A stretch of DNA of 64,000 nt from an uncultured Hyphomonadaceae bacterium (GTDB lineage Bacteria > Pseudomonadota > Alphaproteobacteria > Caulobacterales > Hyphomonadaceae): assembly GCA_913057945.1 (NCBI GenBank), contig CAJXOF010000001.1:186001-250000 (forward strand). The letters run 5' to 3'. Position numbers and translations under genes: made by a program. The first letter of the stretch is position 1. Every line of letters begins with the position of its first letter. Below the pieces are notes generated by a model, which searched no databases, was not told the origin of the DNA, and was given only the letters and a program-made list of their open reading frames with translations. Of the stretch, positions 36,530 through 44,784 are shown one piece after another.

Positions 36530-37147
36530 ATGACCAAAACCATTTTTCTCGTCGATGATGATGATGCCATCCGGCATTCCGCCAGCTTCATGCTGCGTCA
36601 TGCCGGCTATACGGTGAAAACCTATCCCGACGGCGTGACATTTCTGGACGAATATGCACCGAATGAATCTGCCTGCATTCTCCTTGATGTGCGGATGCCT
36701 GTCATGGATGGATTGGCGGTCCAGCAGGCCCTGTCTGATCGTGGCAACAAGATGCCGATCATCGTACTCACGGGGCATGGAGACGTCTCCGTCGCCGTCC
36801 AGGCGATGAAGAATGGCGCCATCGAATTCCTTGAAAAGCCCTATGAAAAAAAGGCGCTTCTGGAAGCTATCGAGACTGGCTTCAGTCGCATGGCTGACGA
36901 AGAAGCCCAGACCGGACTGAAGAATGAAGCGGTCGCGAAACTCACACAACTGACGACGCGAGAGGCAGAGGTGCTCGACTGTCTCGTCGATGGAATGACC
37001 AATAAGGCCATCGCCGATAGGCTGTCCATTTCGCCCCGCACAGTCGAGATTCACCGTGCGAATCTCATGGAAAAACTGGAAGCAGACAGTCTCTCTGCAG
37101 CCCTGCGAATCGCCTTCATGGCGGACCGCGGCCGCACTCAGGTCTGA
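36530..37147 (+). CDS. fixJ: FixJ-type response regulator
   Basis: Response regulator of 205 aa. The receiver domain has phospho-acceptor Asp53 in LLDVRMPVMDG, a conserved Thr in VLTGHGD and Lys in EKPYEKK. The LuxR-type helix-turn-helix (LTTREAEVLDCLVDGMTNKAIADRL, given here only as family signature) lies at about 140-200. Partner of FixL; likely targets are the adjacent ccoN operon and the lone receiver gene downstream. Confidence 0.95.
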   Translation: MTKTIFLVDDDDAIRHSASFMLRHAGYTVKTYPDGVTFLDEYAPNESACILLDVRMPVMDGLAVQQALSDRGNKMPIIVLTGHGDVSVAVQAMKNGAIEFLEKPYEKKALLEAIETGFSRMADEEAQTGLKNEAVAKLTQLTTREAEVLDCLVDGMTNKAIADRLSISPRTVEIHRANLMEKLEADSLSAALRIAFMADRGRTQV

Positions 37148-37163
37148 TAGGTAGGAGTACCTA
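37148..37163. promoter_or_regulatory. perfect inverted repeat before the lone receiver gene
   Basis: TAGGTA-ggag-TACCTA is a perfect 6 bp inverted repeat beginning at the base after the fixJ stop and 61 bp before the lone receiver start. Because the receiver sits in a FixLJ locus, this is a candidate FixJ operator. It could equally be a chance palindrome. Confidence 0.45.
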
Positions 37164-37224
37164 GAGACGTCAAACCTCGCCACTCGTAGAGGTAAGACTC
37201 CAGTAATTTCGAGACCACTACTTC

Positions 37225-37617
37225 ATGAATCAATCAGCTTCACAGCCCGAACTGCTGAAGGTGGCCCTCGTCGAAGATGATGAGGAAGTCCGCTATTCTC
37301 TGATGATGCTCCTGCGGTCACGTGGGTTTGCCGTCGACTCCTACCGGAACGGCATGGAAATCCTGATGAACCAGCCGAGCCTGCAGGTGGACTGCCTGTT
37401 GATCGACTACAAGCTGCCCCGGTTTGACGGCGTGGATCTACTGGAAAAAATGAGACTTGCCGGAGACAGGACTCCTGCCATCCTCATCACAGGCTTCTAC
37501 TCGGCGACATTGCGGGATCGCGCCATAAAGGCTGGGTACACGGACGTCGTCGAGAAATCCTCAGACCCTCAGGACATGCTGGACCGGTTGTCAGAGGCCG
37601 CCAAACAAGTCCACTGA
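37225..37617 (+). CDS. single-domain receiver protein (possible FixT-like feedback regulator)
   Basis: Stand-alone receiver of 130 aa with no output domain. Acidic residues are in VEDDEEV, the phospho-acceptor is Asp61 in LIDYKLPRFDG, a Thr is in LITGF and a Lys in VEKSSD. Caulobacter FixT is a lone receiver that inhibits FixL and sits in a similar setting. Caulobacter FixT has been described as binding an Fe-S cluster, whereas this protein has a single Cys (Cys57). If it is a functional analogue it must work differently. Confidence 0.75.
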   Translation: MNQSASQPELLKVALVEDDEEVRYSLMMLLRSRGFAVDSYRNGMEILMNQPSLQVDCLLIDYKLPRFDGVDLLEKMRLAGDRTPAILITGFYSATLRDRAIKAGYTDVVEKSSDPQDMLDRLSEAAKQVH

Positions 37618-37679
37618 TCCCGTCTTTCGCCGCGAGGAAAAGTTCCTGAGCTTGTGGATCGAGAGACCTGCACCCGATT

Positions 37680-38006
37680 TCAATGTTCGTAGAATTTGCA
37701 CAGCGTCTGGATGACCGCTGTGCCCACTCCTCCCGTTGACCGGTAGAAGATTGTCTGCCCGTCCCGTCGCGACGCCACCAATCCTTCGGCCTTCAGCTTG
37801 GACAAATGCTGCGACACGGCCGAAAGGGACTGATCGACAGACTCCGCAATCTGGTTCACCGGCATCTCACCGTCGAACAGCACACAGAGAATGCGCAAGC
37901 GAGTTTCATTGGCCATCGCTCTCAGGGTGGCGCAGACATCGCCAATCTGGTCCGCCAAAGCCTCCACCGCATCGGGGTCGGGCTGGATGCCTTGGCGTTT
38001 GGTCAT
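37680..38006 (-). CDS. bigR: ArsR-family repressor of the BigR/SqrR persulfide-sensing type
   Basis: Winged-helix regulator of 108 aa. The recognition region is SLSAVSQHLSKLKAEGL (about residues 60-76), followed by a wing RRDGQTIFYR. Cys41 (in RLRILCVL) and Cys103 (TLCKFYEH) match the positions of the two cysteines that form a tetrasulfide or disulfide in SqrR and BigR when reactive sulfur species rise. No metal-binding ArsR Cys motif is seen. It overlaps the RND pump stop by 4 bp and ends the operon that faces sulfide:quinone reductase. Confidence 0.86.
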   Translation of the reverse strand: MTKRQGIQPDPDAVEALADQIGDVCATLRAMANETRLRILCVLFDGEMPVNQIAESVDQSLSAVSQHLSKLKAEGLVASRRDGQTIFYRSTGGVGTAVIQTLCKFYEH

Positions 38007-41000
38007 GCAGGTTGCACCTCGGTGTGATCCGAAGCTTCATCGTCCTCTGGTGCCTTAACGGGCGCGACCCAGTCCGGACCTTTCAGCGCAACATAGATGG
38101 CCGGAATGACCAGCACGGTGAGCGCTGTGGACGAGGCAAGCCCGAACAGGAGCGAAATCGCAAGGCCCTGGAAGATCGGGTCCGTCAGGATGACCGCCGC
38201 CCCGATCATCGCCGCCAGGGCGGTAAGCAGGATGGGCTTGAACCGGATTGCCCCGGCATCCAGCAGGACCTCGTTCAGCGGCTTGTCCGCAAACTGGCCA
38301 TGCCGCACGAAGTCGACCAACAGGATAGAGTTGCGGACGATAATCCCCGCCAGGGCAATGAAGCCGATCATGGAGGTCGCCGTGAACGCTGCACCGAACA
38401 GCCAATGTCCGATCATGATGCCGATCAGCGTGAGCGGCACAGGCGTCAGGATGACGAGCGGGGTCCGGAACGTGCCGAACTGGGCAACCACAAGGATATA
38501 GATCGCGACGAGCGCCACACCAAAGGCCATGCCCATATCACGGAAGGTGACATAGGTGATTTCCCATTCCCCATCCCAGAGGAGCGACGGTTTTAATTCG
38601 TCAGATGGCTGACCATAAAGGCGAATAGCAGGCTGTTCGAGCCCTGCGCCTTCCCAGTCATACGCTGCGACCCGATCCTGGATTTCCAGCATCCCATAGA
38701 TTGGCGCTTCGAACCGGCCGGCGAGTTCACCCATGACCATGTCGGCGAAATACCCATCCCGCCGAAAGATCGTAGCTGATCCTGACTCCATGTGCGCGTC
38801 GACAAGTGTACCAAGCTCAACAGACTGGTTTCCCGACCGCATGGGGACCGGCAGGCTCGCCGTGCGCTCCGACCAGACCTGCGCCGATTTTGGCAAGCGG
38901 ACGGCGACTGAAAGCGGGTCGCGCCCTTCGCCGCGCGGGGCTACGCCGACGATCTGACCGGAATAGATCAGGGCCAGGGAGTCGAGAACATCCTGCTCCG
39001 CAATCCCCTGGTCGGACGCCACGGCTTCATTGACCGACAGGACAAGGCGCGGCTGCGGGCCGCCAAAGGAATTGTCCACATCGACAATATACTCCGTCTC
39101 CCGGAACAATTGCTCCACCACATCGGCCGTCTTGCGCCGTGTTTCAGCGTCCGGGCCATAGATCTCGGCGAGCAGCGTCGACAGGACAGGCGGGCCGGGC
39201 GGCACTTCAACCACTTTGACACTGGCGCCTTCCGGCAACGGCACGGCATGCAACGCGTCCCGCAGGACAAGGGCGATATCATGGCTCGACCGGTCGCGAT
39301 GGCTCTTTTCCAGCAGGTTGACCTGTAGGTCTCCCAGCTCCGGTGCCGCGCGCAGGAAATAGTGGCGGACCAGTCCATTGAAATTGAAAGGCGCAGCGGT
39401 GCCAGCATAGGCCTGGACGGATTCCACCTCCTCGACCTCATACATTGTGGCGGCCAGCGCAAACAGCGTGCGCTCGGTTTCCTCCAAAGCCGTGCCTTCC
39501 GGCATGTCGAGCACAATCTGGATTTCCGACTTGTTGTCGAAGGGCAGCAATTTGACCGTGACCGATTTGGTCGCAAACAGCGTGAGCGACAGAAGAGTGG
39601 CAATGCCTACGACGACAAGGAATATCCAGGCATTCTTCCGGCTCGCAACGATTGGCCCTGCGACCGACCTGTAGAACCGGCCCAGCCGGGTTTCCTCATG
39701 CTCCGCATGGCCACTCACAGGCGCCTTTCCGGCAATCTTCATCAACAACCAGGGCGCAATGCCCACCGCAACGAAGAAGGAGAAGAGCATGGCTGCGGAC
39801 GCATTCGCGGGGATGGGTGCCATATAGGGCCCCATCAGCCCGGACACGAACATCATGGGCAACAGGGCCGCGATGACAGTCAGTGTGGCGACAATAGTTG
39901 GGTTGCCAACTTCTGATACCGCGTCAATGGCTGCCTGTGCGCGCGTCCTGCCATCCCTCATGGCCCAGTGCCGGGATATGTTTTCGATCATGACGATCGC
40001 ATCATCAACCAGAATACCGATCGAGAAGATGAGGGCAAACAGGCTGACCCGGTTAATTGTGTAGCCCATCATCAGCGACGCAAACAGGGTCAGCAGGATG
40101 GTGGTCGGAATGACGATAAGGGTGACCAGCGCTTCGCGCCAGCCGATGGCGAAGGCGATCAGGATCACGATTGAAACCGTTGCCAGTCCCAGATGAAAGA
40201 GCAGCTCATTGGCCTTGTGGTTTGCCGTTTCACCATAATTGCGGGTTACCGCTATATGGACGCCTTCCGGGATCATCTCCCGCTCAAGCAATTCGAGCCG
40301 TTCAAGAATCTGGTCCGCAACAACCACGGCGTTGGCGCCCGGCCGCTTCGCAAGCGACAACGTCACGGCTGGCAAGGCTTCAAATTCAGAGCGCTGGGAA
40401 TTCCGTTCCAGCGTCCAGGCTCGCGCCTCTGTCTCGATACCTGCAACGCGAACTCTCGCAACATCAGAGAGATACACCATACGCCCGTCCGGCGCCTGGA
40501 TTTCCAATCGCTCCAGATCACCCACACCCGCGATACGGTCGCCGGCCTGGATGATGATCGAGTCCCCTGACCCACGCGCCGTGCCAATCGGGCGCGCCTG
40601 GACCGCCTGCGCGGTCGCGTCCACCAGAGCCTGGAGTGATACGCCGTAGGATGATAAAGCCTCAATGTCCGGTTCGACGCGGAGTTCGAGACTGCGTCCG
40701 CCAATCACATCGGTCAGCCCGACATTTTCGACTTTCACGAGCTCCTTGAGCACTTCATCTGCCAGCATTCGCAGGCTGGTGTCGTTCCAGACATCCCCGG
40801 TCCAAGGTTCCGGAGACAGGGTCAGGGCGACAATCGGCACATCATCAATGCCACGGCCCACAACTTGCGGCATCGGGACTTCAGGGGGAATCCGGTCGAT
40901 ATTGGCGCGGATCTTCTCGTGAATCCTCAAGATCGCATCATCCGCATCCGTCCCGACCATGAACCGCGCTGTGACGATGGCGCCATCATCCCGGCTCTGG

Positions 41001-41260
41001 CTGTAGACATGTTCGACGTCCGGGATGGCCTTGACAATCTCTTCCAGCGGCTCAGTCACCTGCTCGACTGTATCGGCTGCCCGCAGACCGGGCGACTGGA
41101 CGAGAATGTCGACCATCGGAACTGATATCTGCGGCTCTTCCTCGCGTGGAATGGTCAGCAGCGCGATCAGTCCTACTGCAAGAGCTGCCAGCAGAATGAG
41201 CGGCGTGAGGGGGGAACGAATTGTCGCCCGTGTGATCGAGCCGGAGATATCGGCCTTCAT
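38003..41260 (-). CDS. RND-family efflux pump inner-membrane subunit
   Basis: AcrB/hydrophobe-amphiphile-type proton antiporter of 1085 aa. It has an N-terminal helix, a periplasmic porter region, then the helix with SIGILVDDAIVMIENI around residue 400, whose adjacent acidic residues drive proton relay. A second homologous half contains PLTLIGIMIGHW and GIIVRNSILLVDF. It overlaps both the adaptor gene and the repressor gene by ATGA. No outer-membrane factor is in the operon. The context suggests export of a sulfur-related or thiol-reactive compound, which is an inference. Confidence 0.92.
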   Translation of the reverse strand: MKADISGSITRATIRSPLTPLILLAALAVGLIALLTIPREEEPQISVPMVDILVQSPGLRAADTVEQVTEPLEEIVKAIPDVEHVYSQSRDDGAIVTARFMVGTDADDAILRIHEKIRANIDRIPPEVPMPQVVGRGIDDVPIVALTLSPEPWTGDVWNDTSLRMLADEVLKELVKVENVGLTDVIGGRSLELRVEPDIEALSSYGVSLQALVDATAQAVQARPIGTARGSGDSIIIQAGDRIAGVGDLERLEIQAPDGRMVYLSDVARVRVAGIETEARAWTLERNSQRSEFEALPAVTLSLAKRPGANAVVVADQILERLELLEREMIPEGVHIAVTRNYGETANHKANELLFHLGLATVSIVILIAFAIGWREALVTLIVIPTTILLTLFASLMMGYTINRVSLFALIFSIGILVDDAIVMIENISRHWAMRDGRTRAQAAIDAVSEVGNPTIVATLTVIAALLPMMFVSGLMGPYMAPIPANASAAMLFSFFVAVGIAPWLLMKIAGKAPVSGHAEHEETRLGRFYRSVAGPIVASRKNAWIFLVVVGIATLLSLTLFATKSVTVKLLPFDNKSEIQIVLDMPEGTALEETERTLFALAATMYEVEEVESVQAYAGTAAPFNFNGLVRHYFLRAAPELGDLQVNLLEKSHRDRSSHDIALVLRDALHAVPLPEGASVKVVEVPPGPPVLSTLLAEIYGPDAETRRKTADVVEQLFRETEYIVDVDNSFGGPQPRLVLSVNEAVASDQGIAEQDVLDSLALIYSGQIVGVAPRGEGRDPLSVAVRLPKSAQVWSERTASLPVPMRSGNQSVELGTLVDAHMESGSATIFRRDGYFADMVMGELAGRFEAPIYGMLEIQDRVAAYDWEGAGLEQPAIRLYGQPSDELKPSLLWDGEWEITYVTFRDMGMAFGVALVAIYILVVAQFGTFRTPLVILTPVPLTLIGIMIGHWLFGAAFTATSMIGFIALAGIIVRNSILLVDFVRHGQFADKPLNEVLLDAGAIRFKPILLTALAAMIGAAVILTDPIFQGLAISLLFGLASSTALTVLVIPAIYVALKGPDWVAPVKAPEDDEASDHTEVQPA

Positions 41261-42246
41261 GAGTTTTCGGTCCCCGGCAGGGCAACGACATCGCCCGGCC
41301 TAAGACCGGACAAAACTTCAAAGACGCCATTCGACACCAACGGCTCGGCCAGAACGACCGGCGCCTCGACAAAGCGCTCACCGACTTTGACGCGGACAAA
41401 GTCCACGCCATAGCGAGTCGTGACATATTCCTGTGGCAGGATGATCGCCCGGCGGTCACCGACTGGCGCGAGGACATCCGCGCGTTCGCCGACCAGCGCA
41501 TTCAGGCCGCCCTCGACCACGGCGTCTGCCACCACGGCACCGTCACGTAATGCCGGATAAATCTTCTCAATCCGCGCGGTGCGCACATCATTGTCACGAG
41601 CGGGCAAGCGCAAGGAAATCTCTCCTCCTTCAGCAAGGAAGCTCAAATGCCGCTCTGGCAGAGAGAGCCGAACCAGGCCATCGAGCGTGGCGAGATTGGC
41701 GAGGACCTGGCCTGGAGACACAACGCTGCCCTCAACCACAAGAACCTCGGTCACCCGCGAGTCGACAGGCGCGCGAACATATCCTTCTGCCCGGCGAGCG
41801 CTCAGGCTGCGGCGCTCTTCTTCTGCGGAGGCGCGGTTGGCCTTGGCAATATCCAGCGCGGCTTTTTCCTGCTCAAAACGGGCCTTCGGGTAAAAGCCAT
41901 CCGCAAGCAGCTTGCTGGCGCGCGCCAGGTCTTCTTCCTGTTGGGTAACTTGGGCCGTAAGACCATCGACGCGGGATTTCAGGGCATTGATCTGAGGCGC
42001 AATCGTGTCATCGGCGATGAACGCGACCACTTCGCCTGTTTTGACCACCTGCCCTTCATCAATACTCAGCTGTGTGACCACGCCCTGAAGACGCGACCGC
42101 GCCATCGTCGTGTCACTGGCCTCAATCCGTCCGACAACAGGCCGGTAGTCCGTGATGATGGATTCCTGAATGGTAAGAGTCTGCGCCGAGGCCATCGCAC
42201 TGACGGCCAGACCAACGGCCAAGCTGCTAATCAGTCGCGCCATCAT
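41257..42246 (-). CDS. RND periplasmic adaptor (membrane-fusion protein)
   Basis: HlyD/AcrA-type adaptor of about 329 aa. It has a signal peptide (MMARLISSLAVGLAVSAMASA), a lipoyl half GVVTQLSIDEGQVVKTGEVVA (about residues 53-72), an alpha-hairpin at about 80-150, a second lipoyl half with VDSRVTEVLVVEGSVVSPGQ, and a beta-barrel region. The ATG at 42246, near an AGGGGA sequence, is chosen over the open upstream frame, which lacks a signal peptide start. Upstream stop and this start are 1 bp apart. Confidence 0.9.
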   Translation of the reverse strand: MMARLISSLAVGLAVSAMASAQTLTIQESIITDYRPVVGRIEASDTTMARSRLQGVVTQLSIDEGQVVKTGEVVAFIADDTIAPQINALKSRVDGLTAQVTQQEEDLARASKLLADGFYPKARFEQEKAALDIAKANRASAEEERRSLSARRAEGYVRAPVDSRVTEVLVVEGSVVSPGQVLANLATLDGLVRLSLPERHLSFLAEGGEISLRLPARDNDVRTARIEKIYPALRDGAVVADAVVEGGLNALVGERADVLAPVGDRRAIILPQEYVTTRYGVDFVRVKVGERFVEAPVVLAEPLVSNGVFEVLSGLRPGDVVALPGTENS

Positions 42247-42247
42247 A

Positions 42248-42607
42248 TCAGTAATCCCCTTTGTCAACGATGGCGCCCGTCGCTGGGTCCAACCGAATGC
42301 AGGGTTGCCGCGCTGACTTCCATGCCGCGATACCGCCCGCAAGATGAGCCGCCTCAACGCCCGTTTCTTTCATGAAATTGTTTAGCGCCATCCTTGATCG
42401 CTTGCCGGACCCGCATTGGAACACGATCCGCCGATTGCCATCTGTAGGCAAAGCCTTGGGCTCGAAGGTGGATAGCGGATGAAGAAGCGCGCCGTGAATC
42501 CGCTCATTCGCAAATTCCGCCGGCTCGCGCACATCTATCAGCAGGATCTCACCCGCCCTCAGGTCCGTAAGGACACTCTGGGGTGTCAGGTCGTATTTAT
42601 CAGCCAT
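42248..42607 (-). CDS. single-domain rhodanese (sulfurtransferase)
   Basis: Rhodanese-fold sulfurtransferase of 119 aa with the IDVREPAEFANERIHGA start motif and the active-site loop QCGSGKRS carrying catalytic Cys65. A strong GAGGAAG sequence precedes the ATG at 42607. It could move the persulfide sulfur produced by the divergent sulfide:quinone reductase to an acceptor such as glutathione, thiosulfate or the thioredoxin. First gene of the rhodanese-adaptor-RND-repressor operon. Confidence 0.92.
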   Translation of the reverse strand: MADKYDLTPQSVLTDLRAGEILLIDVREPAEFANERIHGALLHPLSTFEPKALPTDGNRRIVFQCGSGKRSRMALNNFMKETGVEAAHLAGGIAAWKSARQPCIRLDPATGAIVDKGDY

Positions 42608-42696
42608 GAATTCTTCCTCTGCCAAGCCTGCCTGATGCCGTCGCGCATGCAGGGATTTGATGTAGCGCAATGCCCTATCGCCCCATATAGGTAAGA

Positions 42697-42733
42697 TTGC
42701 GTATTTGCGAAAGTGCTAATATACAACACTTTC
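42697..42733 (+). promoter_or_regulatory. predicted sqr promoter with inverted-repeat operator
   Basis: TTGCGT at 42697-42702 and TATACA at 42720-42725, with a 17 bp spacer, form a plausible sigma-70 promoter for the sqr gene. A perfect 7 bp inverted repeat, GAAAGTG (42709-42715) and CACTTTC (42727-42733), straddles the -10 box. This is where a repressor such as the neighbouring BigR/SqrR-type protein would bind. The site also lies upstream of the divergent rhodanese operon. Confidence 0.65.
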
Positions 42734-42752
42734 CCTTCGTGGAGGAATAGTC

Positions 42753-44030
42753 ATGGCGAAAATTGTCATTCTCGGAGCAGGCTTGGGCGGACTGGTCGCA
42801 GCCTACGAAATCAAGAAAACACTCGGTCGCAAGCATCAGGTCTCGATCATCAGCGAGACCGATTATTACCAGTTCCAGCCCTCGAACCCGTGGGTACTGG
42901 TCGGTTGGCGTGACCGGAAAGAGATCACGGTCGATCTCGCAAAGCCGCTGAACAAGCGAAATATTGAACTGATCGTTGGCAAGGCAGAAAAGGTCGATCC
43001 AGCCAATAAATGTGTCCGCATGCCTGACGAAACCCAAGTGGATTATGATTATCTGGTTATCGCCACCGGTCCGGAACTCGCCTTTGACGATGTCGAAGGT
43101 CTCGGGCCTGACGGCCAGACTGAGTCTGTCTGCCATATTGATCACGCCGAAAAAGGTGCCGCAGCCTTTGAAGCATTCTGCAAAGATCCCGGTCCCATCG
43201 TGATCGGCGCTGCGCAGGGCGCCTCCTGTTTTGGTCCCGCCTATGAAACGGCGATGATTATCGAGACCGAATTGCGCAAGCGAAAAATCCGGGACCAGGT
43301 GCCCATCACCTTTATCACGCCGGAGCCCTATGTCGGTCATCTCGGCCTTGATGGGGTCGGCGACACCAAGGGCCTGCTCGAAAGCGAAATGCGTGACCGC
43401 CATATCAAGTGGATCACGAATGCGCGGGTCGTGAAGGCGGAAGCCGACAAGGTAAGTGTCGAGGAACTGAATGAGGATGGCTCGGTAAAACAGACTCACG
43501 AACTGCCCACGCGATACACAATGCTGATGCCGCCATTCCGGGGCGTGGAAGCCGTCCGGGACATTGAGGGCCTTGTGAACCCGAAAGGCTTTATCCTGAC
43601 TGACGAGTTCCAGCGCAACACAGCCTGGCCCGAAGTCTTCGGCATCGGGGTCTGCATTGCCATTCCGCCCATGGGCAAGACGCCCGTGCCGGTCGGTGTG
43701 CCGAAGACCGGCTTCATGATCGAATCCATGGTCGAAGCGACAGCGCGCAATATTGCGCAACTCATTGAGGGCGAGCAGCCGACTCACAAGGCAACCTGGA
43801 ACGCCATCTGCCTTGCCGATTTCGGAGATGGCGGCGTCGCCTTCGTGGCCCAGCCGCAAATCCCGCCTAGGAACGTCAACTGGTCTGCTTCCGGCGGATG
43901 GGTTCATATGGCCAAGGCGGGCTTTGAGAAATACTTCCTGCACAAGCTCCGCACGGGCAAATCGGAAACCTTCTACGAGAACGCCGCGCTCGGCCTGTTG
44001 AAGACACACAAATTGAAAGACCACTCATGA
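42753..44030 (+). CDS. sqr: sulfide:quinone oxidoreductase
   Basis: Membrane-peripheral flavoprotein of 425 aa that oxidises sulfide to persulfide or polysulfide and feeds electrons to quinone. The FAD motif GAGLGGL is at residues 8-14. Cys127, Cys159 (GASCFGP) and Cys353 (NAICLADFGD) are candidates for the redox-active cysteines; the last two match the spacing of the essential pair in known enzymes. A C-terminal amphipathic region (FEKYFLHKLRTGKSE) may bind the membrane. GGAGG precedes the ATG. It overlaps trxC by ATGA. Confidence 0.93.
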   Translation: MAKIVILGAGLGGLVAAYEIKKTLGRKHQVSIISETDYYQFQPSNPWVLVGWRDRKEITVDLAKPLNKRNIELIVGKAEKVDPANKCVRMPDETQVDYDYLVIATGPELAFDDVEGLGPDGQTESVCHIDHAEKGAAAFEAFCKDPGPIVIGAAQGASCFGPAYETAMIIETELRKRKIRDQVPITFITPEPYVGHLGLDGVGDTKGLLESEMRDRHIKWITNARVVKAEADKVSVEELNEDGSVKQTHELPTRYTMLMPPFRGVEAVRDIEGLVNPKGFILTDEFQRNTAWPEVFGIGVCIAIPPMGKTPVPVGVPKTGFMIESMVEATARNIAQLIEGEQPTHKATWNAICLADFGDGGVAFVAQPQIPPRNVNWSASGGWVHMAKAGFEKYFLHKLRTGKSETFYENAALGLLKTHKLKDHS

Positions 44031-44482
44031 CTGCCAGTGCCCATCACATTGTCTGCACGGCGTGTGGCGCGGTGAACCGCGCCCCGATCGGTAAGGCCCT
44101 GGATCAGGGTCATTGCGGATCGTGCAAGGCCGTTCTTGCGGGCAAGGCGCCTGTCGACGTTGACGAGAAGATCCTGAATCGCCTGCTGGCACGCGATGAA
44201 GGCTGCTTTCTTCTGGACGTCTGGGCACCCTGGTGCGGTCCGTGCAGGATGATGGCGCCGTCCTTTGAAGAGGCCGCCTCTCATTTCGCCGGCAATCTGC
44301 GCTTCCTGAAGCTCAATTCGGAAGCTCATCCCAACGCAGCTGCCCGTTTGCAGGTTCGCGGCATTCCAGCCCTGTTCCTGTTCCAGGCTGGCCGTGTGAT
44401 CGACCAGCGCTCCGGCGTCATGACAGCCCCAATGCTGACCCAATGGATCGAAAGCGTAAACATCCTCACCCCCACAGCCTGA
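44027..44482 (+). CDS. trxC: thioredoxin 2 (TrxC) with N-terminal zinc finger
   Basis: Thioredoxin of 151 aa. The N-terminal CTAC..CGSC zinc-ribbon (Cys10, Cys13 and the pair near residues 30-33) precedes a thioredoxin fold with the WCGPC active site and a conserved cis-Pro (GIPAL). TrxC enzymes are resistant to oxidation. Here the gene is translationally coupled to sqr, so a role in reducing protein or low-molecular-weight persulfides is likely. Confidence 0.93.
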   Translation: MTASAHHIVCTACGAVNRAPIGKALDQGHCGSCKAVLAGKAPVDVDEKILNRLLARDEGCFLLDVWAPWCGPCRMMAPSFEEAASHFAGNLRFLKLNSEAHPNAAARLQVRGIPALFLFQAGRVIDQRSGVMTAPMLTQWIESVNILTPTA

Positions 44483-44508
44483 CCTCATTTCAACCAAGGA
44501 AAACAGAC

Positions 44509-44712
44509 ATGAATCTTGATCGCGCCGTACTCGCATTTGCCGGACTGATGGTCCTGATCAGCCTCGCGCTGGGTTACTGGGTCTCGCCCTACTGGTTCCT
44601 GCTGACCGCCTTTGCTGGCCTCAATATGTTTCAGGCCGCATTCACAGGATTTTGCCCCGCTGCCATGATCTTCAAAGTGTTTGGCATCCGAAGCGGGAAT
44701 GCGTTCAAATAG
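44509..44712 (+). CDS. DUF2892/YgaP-type small membrane protein
   Basis: A 67 aa protein with two helices (about residues 7-25 and 27-44) and the family motif FTGFCPAAMIFKVFG. Related domains are fused to rhodanese in YgaP, where they anchor the sulfurtransferase at the membrane. The single Cys of the motif could carry sulfane sulfur. AAGGAAAA precedes the ATG, 26 bp after trxC. It completes the sqr-trxC-DUF2892 unit. Confidence 0.88.
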   Translation: MNLDRAVLAFAGLMVLISLALGYWVSPYWFLLTAFAGLNMFQAAFTGFCPAAMIFKVFGIRSGNAFK

Positions 44713-44784
44713 CCCTGATAGAGACAGAACTGACCTTTAAACAATGGCTTGCCGGGCCATGGTCAGCGTGCCAAAAACCTCCGC

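Noticed and set aside
42675..44024. Minus-strand open frame of about 450 codons antisense to sqr
   Set aside because: sqr has FAD and redox-Cys motifs and a ribosome binding site; the antisense frame has no recognisable domain.
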